Shown piece after piece: positions 42,475 through 54,997 of a stretch of DNA of 64,000 nucleotides. The notes beneath the pieces are model-generated. The model searched no databases. It saw only the letters and a program-made list of their open reading frames with translations, and was not told the origin of the DNA. The stretch is from Hirundichthys speculiger. Taxonomy: Eukaryota > Chordata > Actinopteri > Beloniformes > Exocoetidae. Position 1 is the stretch's first letter, and the number at the start of each line of letters is the position of its first letter. The translations under genes were made by a program, and so were the position numbers. The DNA is taken from contig JAGFBZ010000863.1 in NCBI GenBank assembly GCA_018398805.1, positions 434,001 to 498,000 of the forward strand. The letters run 5' to 3'.

Positions 42475-43814
42475 GATTAAAGTATTGATTCTGTTCTCAT
42501 CTAGTTTGTGTTTTCCAATGCAGAAAAATAATGAAAATGGCCATGTACCAAACCAGTAAGACTCAGAAGATTGTTGCTATGTTGCATCATGGGAAATTAC
42601 TTAACCCAAGGACACATGTAATACTTCTTTTTTATAGTTCCTCAGAGTCTCTTTTGGAGTCCCATAAAATTTAACAGAGAAGACATTACCTATTGATTGG
42701 AACTTGTGGTGCTGTTACTAGTTTGTTTATTAAGTAATTACTTTTGTTCTGACAAATCTCAGTTCTTATCTACAAAACATATTTATCTTATTAATTTCTG
42801 TTCTCTTTTAAATGAGCTTTTGTTTTTTTTAAATAAGAGCTTTGTTCTTCTTTGTATCTGTGATTTCCTGTGTGCTAAAGCATCAACTTGATAAGCCCAT
42901 GTGTTGTTTATTGTTGTTTAATATCTGTCTGTCCATCTGTTCATGTTGTTTGTTTGTGGGATTTTTGAAAGATGCCACACTAACTTGCTTTTCACTCAGG
43001 GTGCATTCATCTCTGTTCACTGGTGTCACACAGAGTATGTTTAGGAGTCCATCATTGAATTAAAGTAGCACAGTGCTCCTGATGAATGACTTACTTCTGG
43101 TTCCACAATACCAGATATGATGTAATATCATGGTTGACTGTCTTCCTTGTTTTATAAAATACTGTTATCAAAAAGGGAGTTTTAAACAAGAGAATGGACA
43201 CGTAAATCTAGGCACAGTTTTAGTTTATTATGTTTGATCATCACCAAGTTTCCTCTTGACTACAAAGACTCTTAAACTGAGATTTCCTGACAGTAAATTC
43301 TTTCTTTTGTACATTGCCAAAAAGTAAATCATTTAACATTCTTTTACTCCTGTTTCTTTTGTTAAAAGACAACAAGAAACTGTTCTGAATGCACTTTACA
43401 AATTCTACACTTGGTTTGAACCCTTGTGAGCCAAACCAAATTACAGCATGGCTTTTTCTTAATGGCTTCATGTCCAAGAGCAGTTTTGAAGAATCTGTCA
43501 CATTTGCCAAGTCCCAGCAAATTGGTGCAGGGCTACAAATTCGAGGACCTCTGTAAACATTTCACAGCCCCCAACAATTTCTGATAATTAAAATGTTCCA
43601 GGGACATAGTCCAGCATTTTGGGCTTACCATAGTGGCTGTCACAACCTAGGTTCAAAGACCACATTCATTAATGTAATATTTTTCATTGGTGAAGTTGGA
43701 ACATCCATCCGGTAACATCTCTGCTCCGCAGTAAAACTCAAATATTTCAATTATTTCAGGAATGTATGTGGAGAAAATGCATTTTAATTTCAGTGTGTAT
43801 CGATACACGTAGGC

Positions 43815-44535
43815 CCTCTTCATATCTTTGCATGAGTCTCAGTCGATAGAGAGGATAGCTCAAAGTGTTGGCGTGGACATTTTATTTTTGAATTGCATTT
43901 CTGGGTAATGTTGACATGATAGCATATCACAGTTTCTGGATTTGTCAGCTGGACTTCCATAATGGCGATCTCCCATTCCACCACATCCCAAAGATCCTCT
44001 ACTGACTGAGATCTGTTGACTGGAGGCCATTTGAGCAAAACAACCTCAACGCCATATTCAACAAACCAGTTGCGGTGCGTTACTGATGGAAGAAGTCAAC
44101 GCTACGAATACACTGTGGCTGTTGCTGACCATACCCACCTGTTAACAGGTAGGCTGTGGCATTAAAAGGGTCTTAAAATATCTTCCACATCATTAAACTA
44201 CAACCACCAGCCTGAACTGCTAATACAAGACAGGAAGGATCCATGTGTCCACGATGTTTATCCCAAATTCTGAACTTACCATCTGGATGTCGCACCAGAA
44301 ACTGACACTCATAACAGCAACATTTCAACAAGTACAAACCTACATCAGTAAACCTGCTGGAACGTCTGCTCTTCATATTTACTACACTATCTAGGGGCTC
44401 AGCTAAGAGGCTCATGATTGCCATTGCTGACAGATTCACCCAAGTCCCTGAGCGAGGCGACTCAGAGCAACTCGTGAGTGAAACTCGCTCATTCACACTG
44501 AACAACCATGAGACATGTGGCAACACAATCTTGTG
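43815..44535 (-). mobile_element. Tc1-like transposase remnant (different lineage)
   Basis: The minus-strand frame at 44173-44526 contains FLVRHPDGKFRIWDKHR and MDPSCLVLAVQAGGCSLMMW. The frame at 43820-44038 contains MLKWPPVNRSQSVEDLWDVV, corresponding to LKWPPQSPDLNPIEHLWDVV. These are consecutive catalytic-domain blocks of a Tc1 transposase separated by stops and a frame change. The lineage differs from the copy at 31560-32720. Confidence 0.8.
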
Positions 44536-44771
44536 TTTCTGTCTTTATGTCATTAAAGTTTGTGAATGACCGTGTCATTATTATGACTCATGAAGAAAAT
44601 TAAAATGTCACACTCCCAGAGAGGGGATGTTCAGTGTTATAGGTTCTTGTTATGTAACGCAGCAGGGAGCTATGAGACAGTAAACTGTTTTAAAAATTTT
44701 ATTGAGCCTCAGCAGTACAAGATTACCAAAAAATAAATGAATAAATAGAAAAAATTTAATTAAATAAATAA

Positions 44772-44787
44772 CCCCCCCCCCCCCCCC
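44772..44787. repeat. poly(C) run of 16
   Basis: A homopolymer in AT-rich DNA. A longer one (20 C) is at 63590-63609 and a shorter one near 36968-36980. Lengths are prone to sequencing error. Confidence 0.9.
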
Positions 44788-45627
44788 AACCTCACTACAT
44801 AACTAAACATGCCACGTTATTTGTTCTTTGCCTCACAAAGGCCTAATTCTTGACATGTTTTCACATCTCATTTCATGTGACAATGGTCATAAACTTTGTA
44901 AAGAAAACAAAGATATTTTCCGGAAAATACAATAAATTTGGGGAGGATGATGAACAACTGTCAACAAATAATGACAGTCATTATTAAAAACCGAACCAAC
45001 CCGCTTGCCACAAGCCTCTCTGGAGGGGAGCGAGGGAAGCCAAGAATAAATTGCCTGTCTGTAGTCATTTGAATGCAACATTTAGCTGTGATTTATGCGA
45101 AGGCAGAAAAGCATTATGAGAAAACATTTTCCAAGTGCAACAGCTTGCAGCAATTTACATTATATGGGGAGAAAACCGCTGAAACAAATATTTGACTGGC
45201 CTCCTATAATGAAATGGATATATTTATACACACTGAATTGAGTCAAAGGCTGCGTAACGAATGCACAGCTTCACCAAAGACCCTCTCTGGGTTCTTGCAG
45301 TAAACATTTTACTGATGCTTCAGGGGCCCCAAATGAAAGTTACTAGGGCCATAATTCTTCAAGCTGGCCAAAAGATTCAAAGATATTTCACATGAGAAGA
45401 GAGAAGATACGCTTGCAGGAAATCAGCACTGTTTATTCCTGTCACAGAAAGAGAGTCAGTTTTAAAATTCAATTTCAGAACTAAATTTGCTGTCGCTCTT
45501 CTAATTACCCTTACCTTAGATGTTCCACTTTCCTTTTGGGGAAATATTTGAAGCACTGAATTTATCTAAATTAAATAATACTTTATTAATCCTTCTAGAT
45601 GTCAATTCCAACTTCTTTCTCTTCATA

Positions 45628-45760
45628 GTCCCAGGGCGAGCCTTTCCCGGCTGTCATCGGATGAGAGGCGGGTTACATGTAGGACAGGTTGCCAGTCCAT
45701 CACAGGACCAAAAAAGAGACAAATGAGACAAACAACTATGCTCACCAATCAGCCACACAC
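45628..45760 (+). repeat. fragment of ubiquitous fish repeat
   Basis: GGACAGGTTGCCAGTCCATC followed by ACAGGACC and ACAAACAACTATGCTCACCA parallels the middle of the copy at 58480-58845. Confidence 0.55.
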
Positions 45761-46859
45761 ACACTGCACTGCTCCTTCACAGTGACGGCTCCATTACTCC
45801 ATCTCTTGTAATCAAACACAATCCCTCTCTCTGTATTCTCTGTCATTCGTTTAGTATGATGTACGGAGATGTTTTGAAATGGGGATTATGTTCCCACAGA
45901 CACCTCTTGGTTAAAAACAGTCAACTAGATATTCACACTTCAAACTTGTACATTGGATCTCATCCCACCTTTGATGTCTCCTCTTCAACTGCTCTGTGGA
46001 AAACTCACTCAGCTGCTTCCACATGTGAACAGCATGACTCTTGTCTTAGATGCTCATTACAGCAGAAGTTAAAACTGCCATAATTACCAGAAATTCTTTA
46101 AGCAGCACAGCATAGAAACTGGTGTTTAATAATGTTAAAAATAAGTGTTTTAATCAAAAAAGCTTGATGTGAAATATTTCTAGAATCTACAAAGAAATTA
46201 AAAAAAAGGTTTTTATTAATGGGTATTTGGTACTCAAAGTGCTCAAAGCAGCTGTAATCACAGTTGTCATAGAAATGACAAAGCAAATGTGTATTCATCA
46301 TAAGCGATGCATCGCTCATGTTGCTGAATAATTATGACTCAACCCTGCAGTTCCTCTTTCAGCTCGCTTTTCTTACGACTGACAAAATGAACATCCTGGA
46401 CTTTTCAGTTAAAAAATGTTCTTACTTTGAAGGCTATTTATCAATAAATACACAAGTACTTCCATGAGATAATATAATTTCTGTTTTTCTTTCAGGTCCT
46501 TCCAGGTCACCCAGCTGGACAAATTTAGCAAGATAGTCAGAAATTGAACAAATAGAATATTTAAAATAAAAATGTAAATAATTATTCTAGTTTATCATCT
46601 TTGTTTCTCATCAACAGTTTTAGCAGTGTTTTCTAAAATCCTAATAAAGCAAGACATCTGTCTTTTTTCATGGGTAAGCCAATGTGTTGTACAGGATTAA
46701 AACTAATAAATGGCTATCTTGTCCCCATTCAGAACAGTAAGAGTGAAGCCACACATTAACATCTGATATCAAGTGCACAGAACTTCAGACCGCGCCATGT
46801 GCAGGCGAGAAGATGAACAAACAGATCCTAATTAATATGTCACAGAGAAAATATTTTAA

Positions 46860-47360
46860 TGGATAACAAATGGGGGCGATTGCGCACTGCCTTGTGCCAT
46901 TTATTTATACCGAGGCTGAGACTTCCTGGCATGAGGCAGCACAAACAGCAAATTCTTAGACATCTAAATTAAAGGGCGTCTAAAGTGTCATGGCTTCAGA
47001 TACATGTGTGTAACCACTGTGGTCCCCAAGCCCCCTCCTTCCAATTTGCGTCGTCCGTAATCAGTGCCAAATGGAGATTTTTTTTTCCCCCTCTTCTTCA
47101 GCATGCACGATAAACAGAGAGGAAGGAAGTCATTGTATTCAATGAGAGCCTTCCATTTTTATTTTTTGCACTCCATCCCCCACCTTCCACATAAACACAG
47201 CAAGTCTTACAATTACCAGTGCTTTCATGTCAGTAGTTGGTGAGGAAGGAGGGCCAATTGCTTATAATTAAGAGGTATTTGTTTGGGAGCTGTGAGGTGA
47301 TAAATTCTTCATGCACATGGCTCTTTTTGTCATATTAGCAGCACAACAGAGAGAAACAAA
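46860..47360. promoter_or_regulatory. candidate conserved non-coding block
   Basis: This is repeat-poor, non-coding, balanced-composition sequence with several homeodomain-like cores (CCAATTGCTTATAATTAAGA at 47254-47273). It reads like vertebrate enhancer DNA rather than neutral intergenic sequence. That is an impression by eye; conservation was not tested. Confidence 0.3.
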
Positions 47361-47934
47361 ACAAAACAAAACAAAAACACATCTAATAACACAGCTCAAG
47401 AGTTTGTTAAAAAAGTCTTTCCACTATGTTTCCTAATTATAAAAATGTAATTTTGAAGAAACTAGATGTGTGATGAACACATTTTTCCTGTCAGAGGGAA
47501 CAAGCTGACAGAGATGCCACTTAAAATGAGCGTGCTAGAAGGAGAGCTTGAAGAGTCATTACTGCACTTTTAATCTTATTTACACCTAATGCCACAGAAA
47601 AAGAATTCCACACTTCACCCAGCATATGCTAGTCATTATTAATTAGTGTTCTGCCTGCATTTTAATGAGAACAAGACCCAGTAAAATTGTTCACCCTCAT
47701 ACCCAAGGCAAAAGCCTACAATTAAACTTTACTATGTGTTTGTTTTTCAATAGGATCTTAATGTCTTGCTGATGCAACAATCTGGCAGACTAACTCTCAG
47801 AGCAGCTAGCGTTCCTCCGGTGAGGTAAACAGGGCCACGGCAAATGAATGGAGGTGATGTCATGTGAGCCCATCAAGGTAAGTGAGGTACAGCTGAAATG
47901 TCATCTCCACTCCACTTTTTTTCTTCCCTTTTTT

Positions 47935-48085
47935 TTTTTTAGGGGTCACCCCAGTAGATCATTGTGTTCTGCATATCAATTTAGCATAGGTTTTTATGTC
48001 AGATGCACTTACTGACACTATCCTCCCTATTTATCTGGGCTTGGGACCGGCACCATGAGCACACTGGTTTGAGATGCTTTAGAGA
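47935..48085 (+). repeat. dispersed teleost repeat (copy 2 of the 17880 type)
   Basis: AGGGGTCACCCCAGTAGATC, TTCTGCATATCAATTTAG and TTATCTGGGCTTGGGACCGG match the copy at 17880-18110 in order. Confidence 0.6.
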
Positions 48086-48134
48086 CTGCGGTTGCTAAGA
48101 ACTGAAAAAAAAGATATTAATTTTGAGGAATGTA

Positions 48135-48275
48135 ATTCTGTCTGTGTGGCCTTGTGATGGACTGTCCGGTGTCCTGCTTTTGGACCAGTAGCAGGATAGA
48201 CTTCAGCCCCTCGTGACCATTAACAGGATTAAGTTGGTATAGAGCATGTATCAATAGATGGATGGATCTTCAATA
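48135..48275 (+). repeat. fragment of ubiquitous fish repeat
   Basis: GTGGCCTTGTGATGGACTG is followed by a decayed block and by AATAGATGGATGGATC, the usual end of the ATCCATCCATTT-type repeat. Confidence 0.5.
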
Positions 48276-49989
48276 ACAAAGCCTCTTACAGGAAACAATA
48301 CTAGTAGATGATAGAAAATATTCTGAGCCAATAATTTTAAAAATAGTGTGACTCCTACATGAAAATTAGTGTAACAGCTCACTCGATAATTAGCTTTTCA
48401 CTGTCATTCTTAAAATCTATATCATTATTATTATTATGTTATTTTATTATCATTTAAATCTTGTTGTGGAGACTACAGCAGCAAACACAGAACCTTTCAT
48501 TGCTGCTGGAGGTACAAACAGGAGGTTACTCCTTTTCTGCTCATCTCCAGGGCACTGATAATCATTCAGCTGACCAACAAAAATGTCTAATTCTTCACAG
48601 TGACACTCTGCATAGCACTATTGTGCGTGCCCATGTGTGTGTGAGTGTTTAGGGTTATTACTACTATAGCACTGTCATTTGGTCCTGCTGACATGGCAGA
48701 AAAGCGTCTGGGTCACAGAGTCAGCTGGCACCAGAGCTAATGGACCTGGCCTCTGTGAGCATGTGTATGAATGTGGACACATGAAGCTCTTGTGATAATG
48801 TGTATGTGTGTGATGGAGAGTCCCTCTCCGGACCCCCAGCTCTTCTCTTCGTGCACAATGACCCGCGTTCTGAAACATGGAGCTGCGTGATGACAGGCCG
48901 ATCGGCAGGAGACAATGTGCTGTAATTTGTGAGGGGCCTTGCCGCAAGAGGAATGATGGGTAATTAAGAGGAAGACACTGAGAGACACAGTGGGGGCTCG
49001 GTTACAGGCAACAGGCCATTGGCTGTGTGTAGCGGCAAGCCAGCAAACCCATCTCTGGTAGCTGGTTCTCCAATAACATGCTGGTCTCCTGCTCTATTTC
49101 ACACACACGCACACATGCTCTCACACGCACATTTACACACGCACACACACAGGCTCTTCTCTTGTTATCCCAACAACTTGATAAATAATGATATCTTTGT
49201 TTCATTGAAAGAATAAAAAACATAAAAACTCTTACATTTCATTAATTACTTTCATCAAAACCCCCTGGAAACACCGTTGAATCACTGCTCTTTGAGGCTG
49301 TACATCCTGCTGTTTTTATTTCGTACCACAAATTTCACAGAAATTACACAAACCTGTTTGACTTCACAGATTAAGATTCTTGTTCTCCTTATCACACATC
49401 ACCATTATTAATTCAGTTGCTGAAGTTAATGGTCTTATAGATTTTTTTTTTTTTTAAAAGTAGAAACAAAAAAGTGGAATCCCTAAATAAAATATGGAAT
49501 TGCCTTTAAATACAAAACCATCACAAATGAAAATGTGCAAATTAGCCTGATGTAAAAGAGAGTGGTTGCCAGGCTTAACAAGCTGTTGCACCTGACTGAG
49601 TTAAGATGCATGTAAACATCTTAATGTTACAGTAATCAAACTAAGCTGAATTTTTTATTGTCGGTGTAACACATCTAGATAATGCAGTTGGAAGCTGAAC
49701 TAATATAACTGGACTGAAAGAGGCCTAGATGCTTTATAATTACTCCATAGGTCCCATTCTGCAACTTGACCAAAAAATAAAAGAAGAAGCCAATAAATAT
49801 AAGAAGAAAAAATTTAAAATGTTTCTCTTTAGCCTATAGTTAGTCTCAACAACAGTGTGTTAGGGCCAATAGTCATAGCTACAGTTATAGGAATGACTGA
49901 AGAAAAGACTAGAGCAGGCAGGTCTTAAACACAGCCTCATCATAGCTATGCTGCTATAGGCCTACACTGCAGGGGGACACCAACATGAT

Positions 49990-50335
49990 CTACTGAGCAG
50001 TGTCCTCACCCCTCTTCTTTTCCCTCCTTTCCTCTTCTTCCTTTAGCAGTATCCATAGTTAATAAGGAGCACCTCACAAATGTAACTGCGCGTCATTGTT
50101 CCTGTAGTTTGTTTGGTCTGTCCTGTGCCCCCTCAGCCCCTATTTCTTTTTCTGTATATGTTTGAAGACCAGAGTTTCCAGAGCGACATACTGACCTACA
50201 GTTCCACCCTCTGACCATCTCAGCGTTTACCTGTGTGTATAGATGTCTCTGGGATATCAACTAGCGTGCTGACCTGCAGTCTGACCCTCTGACTACCTCA
50301 GTGTTGCTGCCTACACCTGTTTATATGTTTGAGTC
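49990..50335 (+). repeat. dispersed teleost repeat, second copy
   Basis: Contains AATGTAACTGCGCGTCATTG, GTTTGGTCTGTCCTGTGCCC, CAGAGTTTCCAGAGCGACAT, GTTTACCTGTGTGTATAGAT and TGACCTGCAGTCTGACCCTC. The last three blocks match the minus strand of 31400-31530. Confidence 0.65.
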
Positions 50336-51390
50336 AAAATTATACAGCAAAGTCTGATAAACACAAAATAAATCATGATGGGCAACTTTAAAATTAGTCA
50401 ACTTCAGGCCATTTAAGTGATTTTATTTTTGTGTGGAAAGTAACATACTTGTCCACTTCTGTATAATAATCAATGCTTAATAGGAGCAACAATTCAAACC
50501 AGACCCAAGTATAAGAGAATTTAGTATGTGACAAATTTACAGTTTTTATTCAGAGGTAGCATAAATGATCACATGTAATAAAATGCACAATACAACAAAG
50601 GACTTTGCCTCTTTGAAGAATACATTCAAATGCCAGTTTATACAACACCTGTGACTGTGGAGAAATCTGATCTCTCTGAAATGTTTCTACATGTGCAATA
50701 TATGCTAAAGAAAACACGGGCTGACCCAGTTCATCAATCTGTGAGTGTTCGTTTCTAGGCTTTTCTACATAATGGTTTTGACAATGCAGTCACGTGAAAA
50801 AGAAAATGTATGTTTTCTGTCAAGTTGAAGGTTTTGTGCATCAGAATATAAAAAAATATATAATCTGGTTCTTGACAGGTCTTAAAACTAGGAAAATACT
50901 CAGATGAACAACAACACATGACATGTTAAAAACTAAGTTAAAATACATAAGTGTGTGGAAAACTATGTACACACTTACTGTTTCAGTATAATTTAGTAGA
51001 CAAAACTGAGAGAAAACAGAAAGTGTGACCTCTATAAGGGAGGTTCAGTAGTTTGTCAGTGTGAATATGAAATTATATTTGAGTTACTTACTGCAAATTG
51101 ATATGAATGGAAGAGATTGTGTTTAATCCACATATGTTACAGTCTCATTGACCGCTAGCTCCTGAGTTGAAATGAATCAAAATCATATTGAGACAGACTT
51201 TGTGATACATTGTGTTGTGGAGGAACTTTGATCGGCACCCCTAGTTCTAATAACTCTTGAGCAGGACTGTAGATATTTTTGGACGTGTCAGAAGAGTGTT
51301 TGCTTTACTGAGAATGATATGCAGAATTAGGGTTAGGCACATAATAATGTCTGCTTGTTTCTGTCTGTTTATTTATTTATTTCATCAATC

Positions 51391-51427
51391 AGTTAATTGA
51401 TTAATTAATTAATTGATTAATTAATTT
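51391..51427. repeat. TTAATTAA/TTGATTAA simple repeat
   Basis: Repeated AATTAATTGATT units. The text is self-complementary and could form hairpins. Confidence 0.85.
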
Positions 51428-51544
51428 TTAGTAAAATATTTGCAAAATACATATTTATCTTTTCTTGCCAAACATAAAACTTTTAAGTTAGTTTTTTTTG
51501 TGTGTGTTTGTTTTGTTTTTCATTTTCTCTCATTAATTTCAAAT

Positions 51545-51612
51545 AAATTCAATTGAATTTTATTTGTATAGCCTCTGTTACAATGTCAATTGTCTCTAGG
51601 TGCTTTACAGAG
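51545..51612 (+). repeat. short dispersed repeat (TTTTATTTGTATAGC type)
   Basis: TTCAATTGAATTTTATTTGT, TATAGCCTCTG and TCTAGGTGCTTTACAGAG are typical of a short repeat widely seen in fish genomes. Confidence 0.55.
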
Positions 51613-53224
51613 ACCCAGAGCATTAAACTCTTGTATTATTTAAAGTCTTATATTCCCTTTTACAGTATCAACACTTGGTCGTTTAACACCAACTTACATT
51701 GAAGCTATTTCATTCTGAGCCTTTTTGACAATGACATTCAGATTCTAGCTGCATTTTTTCCCTTATATCCAAATATATCCAACATTCTCCACACCTTTTT
51801 TTTTAATCTAAATGTACTTCCATAACATATCATAAGACTCTTGAAGAAAAAAATATGTTCTGAAATACATATGAAAGGAGGTATTTAGCAATCCAGAAAA
51901 TCTCAAATATTTTTCATTTTTTTACATTTCTTGTCTTCCTCTGTAAATTCTTTCATCCTTTCATCTCTTAGAAAACTACACCACATTACTATAGGGACCT
52001 TAAACCGCAGGACCCAGTCCTCAAAGTGCACAGTGCATTTCTCCATTCCCACAACAAAAAAAAGAAAGAAAAAAGAAAAGAAGGAAAAAAACCCATATCA
52101 ACATGTCTGCAAGTATCTCCCTCGTAGCCTGTAAATCACCAAATCTCAGTCCTAGCCCCATTAAATATATGTGCTGGACTCGCTGACTAATTGATAGCGT
52201 TACAACCTGAACTGCTTCATAGCGGCCATAAATTGAAAACACCAGGAGGGGAAGAAGTTGGTAAGAGAGAGGAAGTAAAGACCCGAGGGACAGAGTGCAA
52301 CAGAGAATGCTGGGAAGAAACAGAAGGAAGGAGAAGAAGTAGCTTAGAGAATAAAAAAAAATGAGATATGGGATAAAGAGGATGCTGAAGGATAAAAGGG
52401 AGGACAGCCTCCTGATGAGACGTTAGAGAGACAAGGGAAGATAAGTGGACAGAAGGGATGGTGAGAAGACGGGCCGTGATAGATGTGCAGGGAAGGTTCA
52501 GGGCCGGTTTTGATTACCTCCACCCGATGTTGATCATTAAATGCATCCACAAGAGAGTTTTAGATCTTTTTGACAATATCCCTATCCACACTGAAACGGC
52601 TAAAAAAAAAAAATTAATCTATCTTTCTTTGTTCAACAACAAAACAGTGCATGAAAGTACATCGGCTCTAATGATCATAACAATATTGCATCACATGATG
52701 ACAGAACAAGAATGTGTCCTTATTAAAGATATAAAAGCTGCATCTATTCGGTGCTGGATGCACTCACCCAGCTAAAGGAATAGTTGCTGCTCACTGATGC
52801 TGTAGTTGTTATTCCAAAATGGTTCATTACACTTTTAGTATCAAATGTGGATAAAGTTTGCGATTTAAAAAAAATAATGCTGTACATTCACCACTGTGTG
52901 TTGTTTGTGATGTGCAGGAAGTTGTTTTAAGGCTCATCTTTCTTTGCAATCATATCAGGTTATAATTTCTTCATGGTGTTAAAAGGAAATTGTGCCAAAA
53001 AGTTATTGACATACTGATTCTCTTCCACAGAACGCCGTTCTCCGATCACATCACTGTGATCTTCAAGTTCTTCATTCAGGACCTCCATTGCTCAAACAGC
53101 GGCACATAGAAGTGACTGTAGTTAGCCTGTGAACATCTGACACATGGAGAGAAGTTTCTGGAAATGTATTTGGTCTCATGATGCTCGTGGATGCTGAAGG
53201 GACAGGCCTTCAAACAAATCAAAA

Positions 53225-53335
53225 CAAAACAAAACAAAAAAACAGTTCCCGCAGTGAAGCACGGTCATGAAAGCTCAATGCTGTGTGGCAGTATTGCGTC
53301 CTCAGACACAGGGAACCTTGTTTGAGAAAAAAAAG
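53225..53335 (+). mobile_element. Tc1-like fragment
   Basis: AGTGAAGCACGGTCATGAAA with GCTCAATGCTGTGTGGCAGT corresponds to a decayed VKHGHESSMLCG, the VKHGGGSIMxWG block of Tc1 transposase. The rest is unrecognisable. Confidence 0.4.
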
Positions 53336-53394
53336 AGGATTTTGTAAATGCTTTTTACGTTATTCTGAGGAACAATGAAACAGTCCTTATTAAA

Positions 53395-53466
53395 TTATTA
53401 TATATATATAAAATAATTTATATTTATATTATTATATATTATTATATAATTATTATATTATTATAT
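53395..53466. repeat. TATA/TTATA low-complexity tract
   Basis: About 70 bases of almost pure A/T, including TATATATATA and repeated ATTATATATTATTATAT. Confidence 0.85.
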
Positions 53467-53931
53467 ATGGCCAATACAGGTCAAGCCAGGCCAGGCCAGT
53501 TGCTTTCCCATTGTCACTTCCAGTGCTTAACAGAGCCAATCCAGGCTGCCCTGGTCTCTGATTTCTGGTCAAGCAGGGCTTAATGGGGCTAGAGGCAAAG
53601 TCAAGGTAGGAGGAGGGTCATCTCTCAGTGCCTTCTTGTTCGCTCACTTCATGCTGCTTGTGCCTCGTGAACAAATGTTCTGTTCAGTGTTCTGAATCAC
53701 TAGAATCAGTTCATTAAAAAGCTTGGGTCAAAAGATTAATTCAACAAATTGTTCAGTGCTTGATCTGAACTCTGACCACTCACTTAACTGAAATGATTGA
53801 TTCTTGTCTTTCACCAGTACTGTTGCTTTGCCAACACACCAGAGGCCTTATAAAAAAGTGACAATATATAAATTTCCCTACTGAAGTTTTTAAACTGGTC
53901 TGCAGTTTGACATTTCTCTTAGACTTGCTAA

Positions 53932-54997
53932 TAGGGATGGGAATTGATAAGATTTTTCCGATTACGATTCCATAATCGATGCTGTTTAACGATTCGATTC
54001 TTTATCGATTCTCTTAACGATTCTAATTTGGGGAAAAAGGAAAACAAACAGTTTTATTAGCATCATTTTTTTTTACTTAAAAGTCACGACCTTACAAACT
54101 CAACAGCGAGGTCAAAAGAGGCCCAAAGCCTAGATAATGTGTTAACTGTTGTAATATGTAATTGTGCAAATACACCAGAATGTGTAACATTTTACATTCA
54201 ACAGATTTTTCCTAACCGAAATGAAAAAATCTCCCTTTTAATAGGATATATGAGCTCACTAAGCACTCAAAAATAATAATAAAGAAAGATAAATACTATC
54301 AAATACAACGGAACAGTGCATAGTGCAAATCTGCAAATACTATGAATAATTAATTCTTTCGCAGAAAAATAAGCATGTCTGGTTTTTCAAGGAGGATACG
54401 TGATCTTTTTGGAGGTAGGTAGTGAGCAGTAGCGAGTGCTGCCAGCCTCTGAACCAGCCAGACTCTCTCTCTCATCACGGTCATCTTCTAAATGTAATGC
54501 AGAAGGCATTTGTTTAATAGCATAGCGTTAATGTTATAGCGTGTTTTACAGAGAAGCACAATCGGCAGTGGGATAGCTACTTACCAGAGTTGCCTTCCGT
54601 AGTAACCGCAGAGGTGATCACTCGTTATCGCATGTTGTGTGCACAAATGTTTCTGCATGTTAGTCGTGTTCCCTCCCGACGCTGTTATCTCCACTTTACA
54701 GTGACTGTAAGTTGCCTTGTTGACATCTTTCTTTGTGAAGTGAAGCCAAACTTTGGAGCTTTTGAACCTGGTTGGCGCCATTGTTGTTTACAACTGCAGT
54801 GAGCATGCTAAACCGACGTAACTTAATCACGTAAGTGCTTTCTGGAATTGACGTAACTTGCATAACTTGCGTAACTTGCGTAAATTGCGTATGTGAGAGT
54901 CTTGCTGGTTGGAATCGATAAGAGAATCGCTAGATAAACTGCCAAACAATTCCATGGAATTGAAACACACGGAACCGGTTCTTGATTCCCATCCCTA
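53932..54997. mobile_element. hAT-superfamily non-autonomous element B
   Basis: The 1066-bp element has an exact 8-bp target duplication, CTTGCTAA, at 53924-53931 and 54998-55005. Termini begin TAGGGATGGGAAT at both ends when read inward. Subterminal DNA is rich in ATCGATT/CGATTC motifs. The minus strand carries a BED-finger exon (54585-54781) with a splice donor but no catalytic domain. A short tandem array of about 10-bp units (CGTAACTTG type) is at 54851-54892. Confidence 0.9.
54585..54781 (-). pseudogene. BED zinc-finger exon of a hAT transposase
   Basis: From the ATG at 54781 the frame reads MAPTRFKSSKVWLHFTKKDV and then SGGNTTNMQKHLCTQHA, the BED-finger pattern VWxxFxK ... GGNTTNLxKHLxxxH. 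Of the expected Cys-x2-Cys, the first is Tyr (TAC, + positions 54707-54709); only the second remains (YSHC). After GRQLW the minus strand has a good donor GTAAGT (complement at 54579-54584), so this was once a first exon. No downstream transposase exons are present inside the element. Confidence 0.8.

Noticed and set aside
44173..44526. 117-aa minus-strand open frame as a host gene
   Set aside because: Its sequence is Tc1 transposase (FLVRHPDGKFRIW, MDPSCLVLAVQAGG) with stops before the rest of the domain; it is a transposon fossil.
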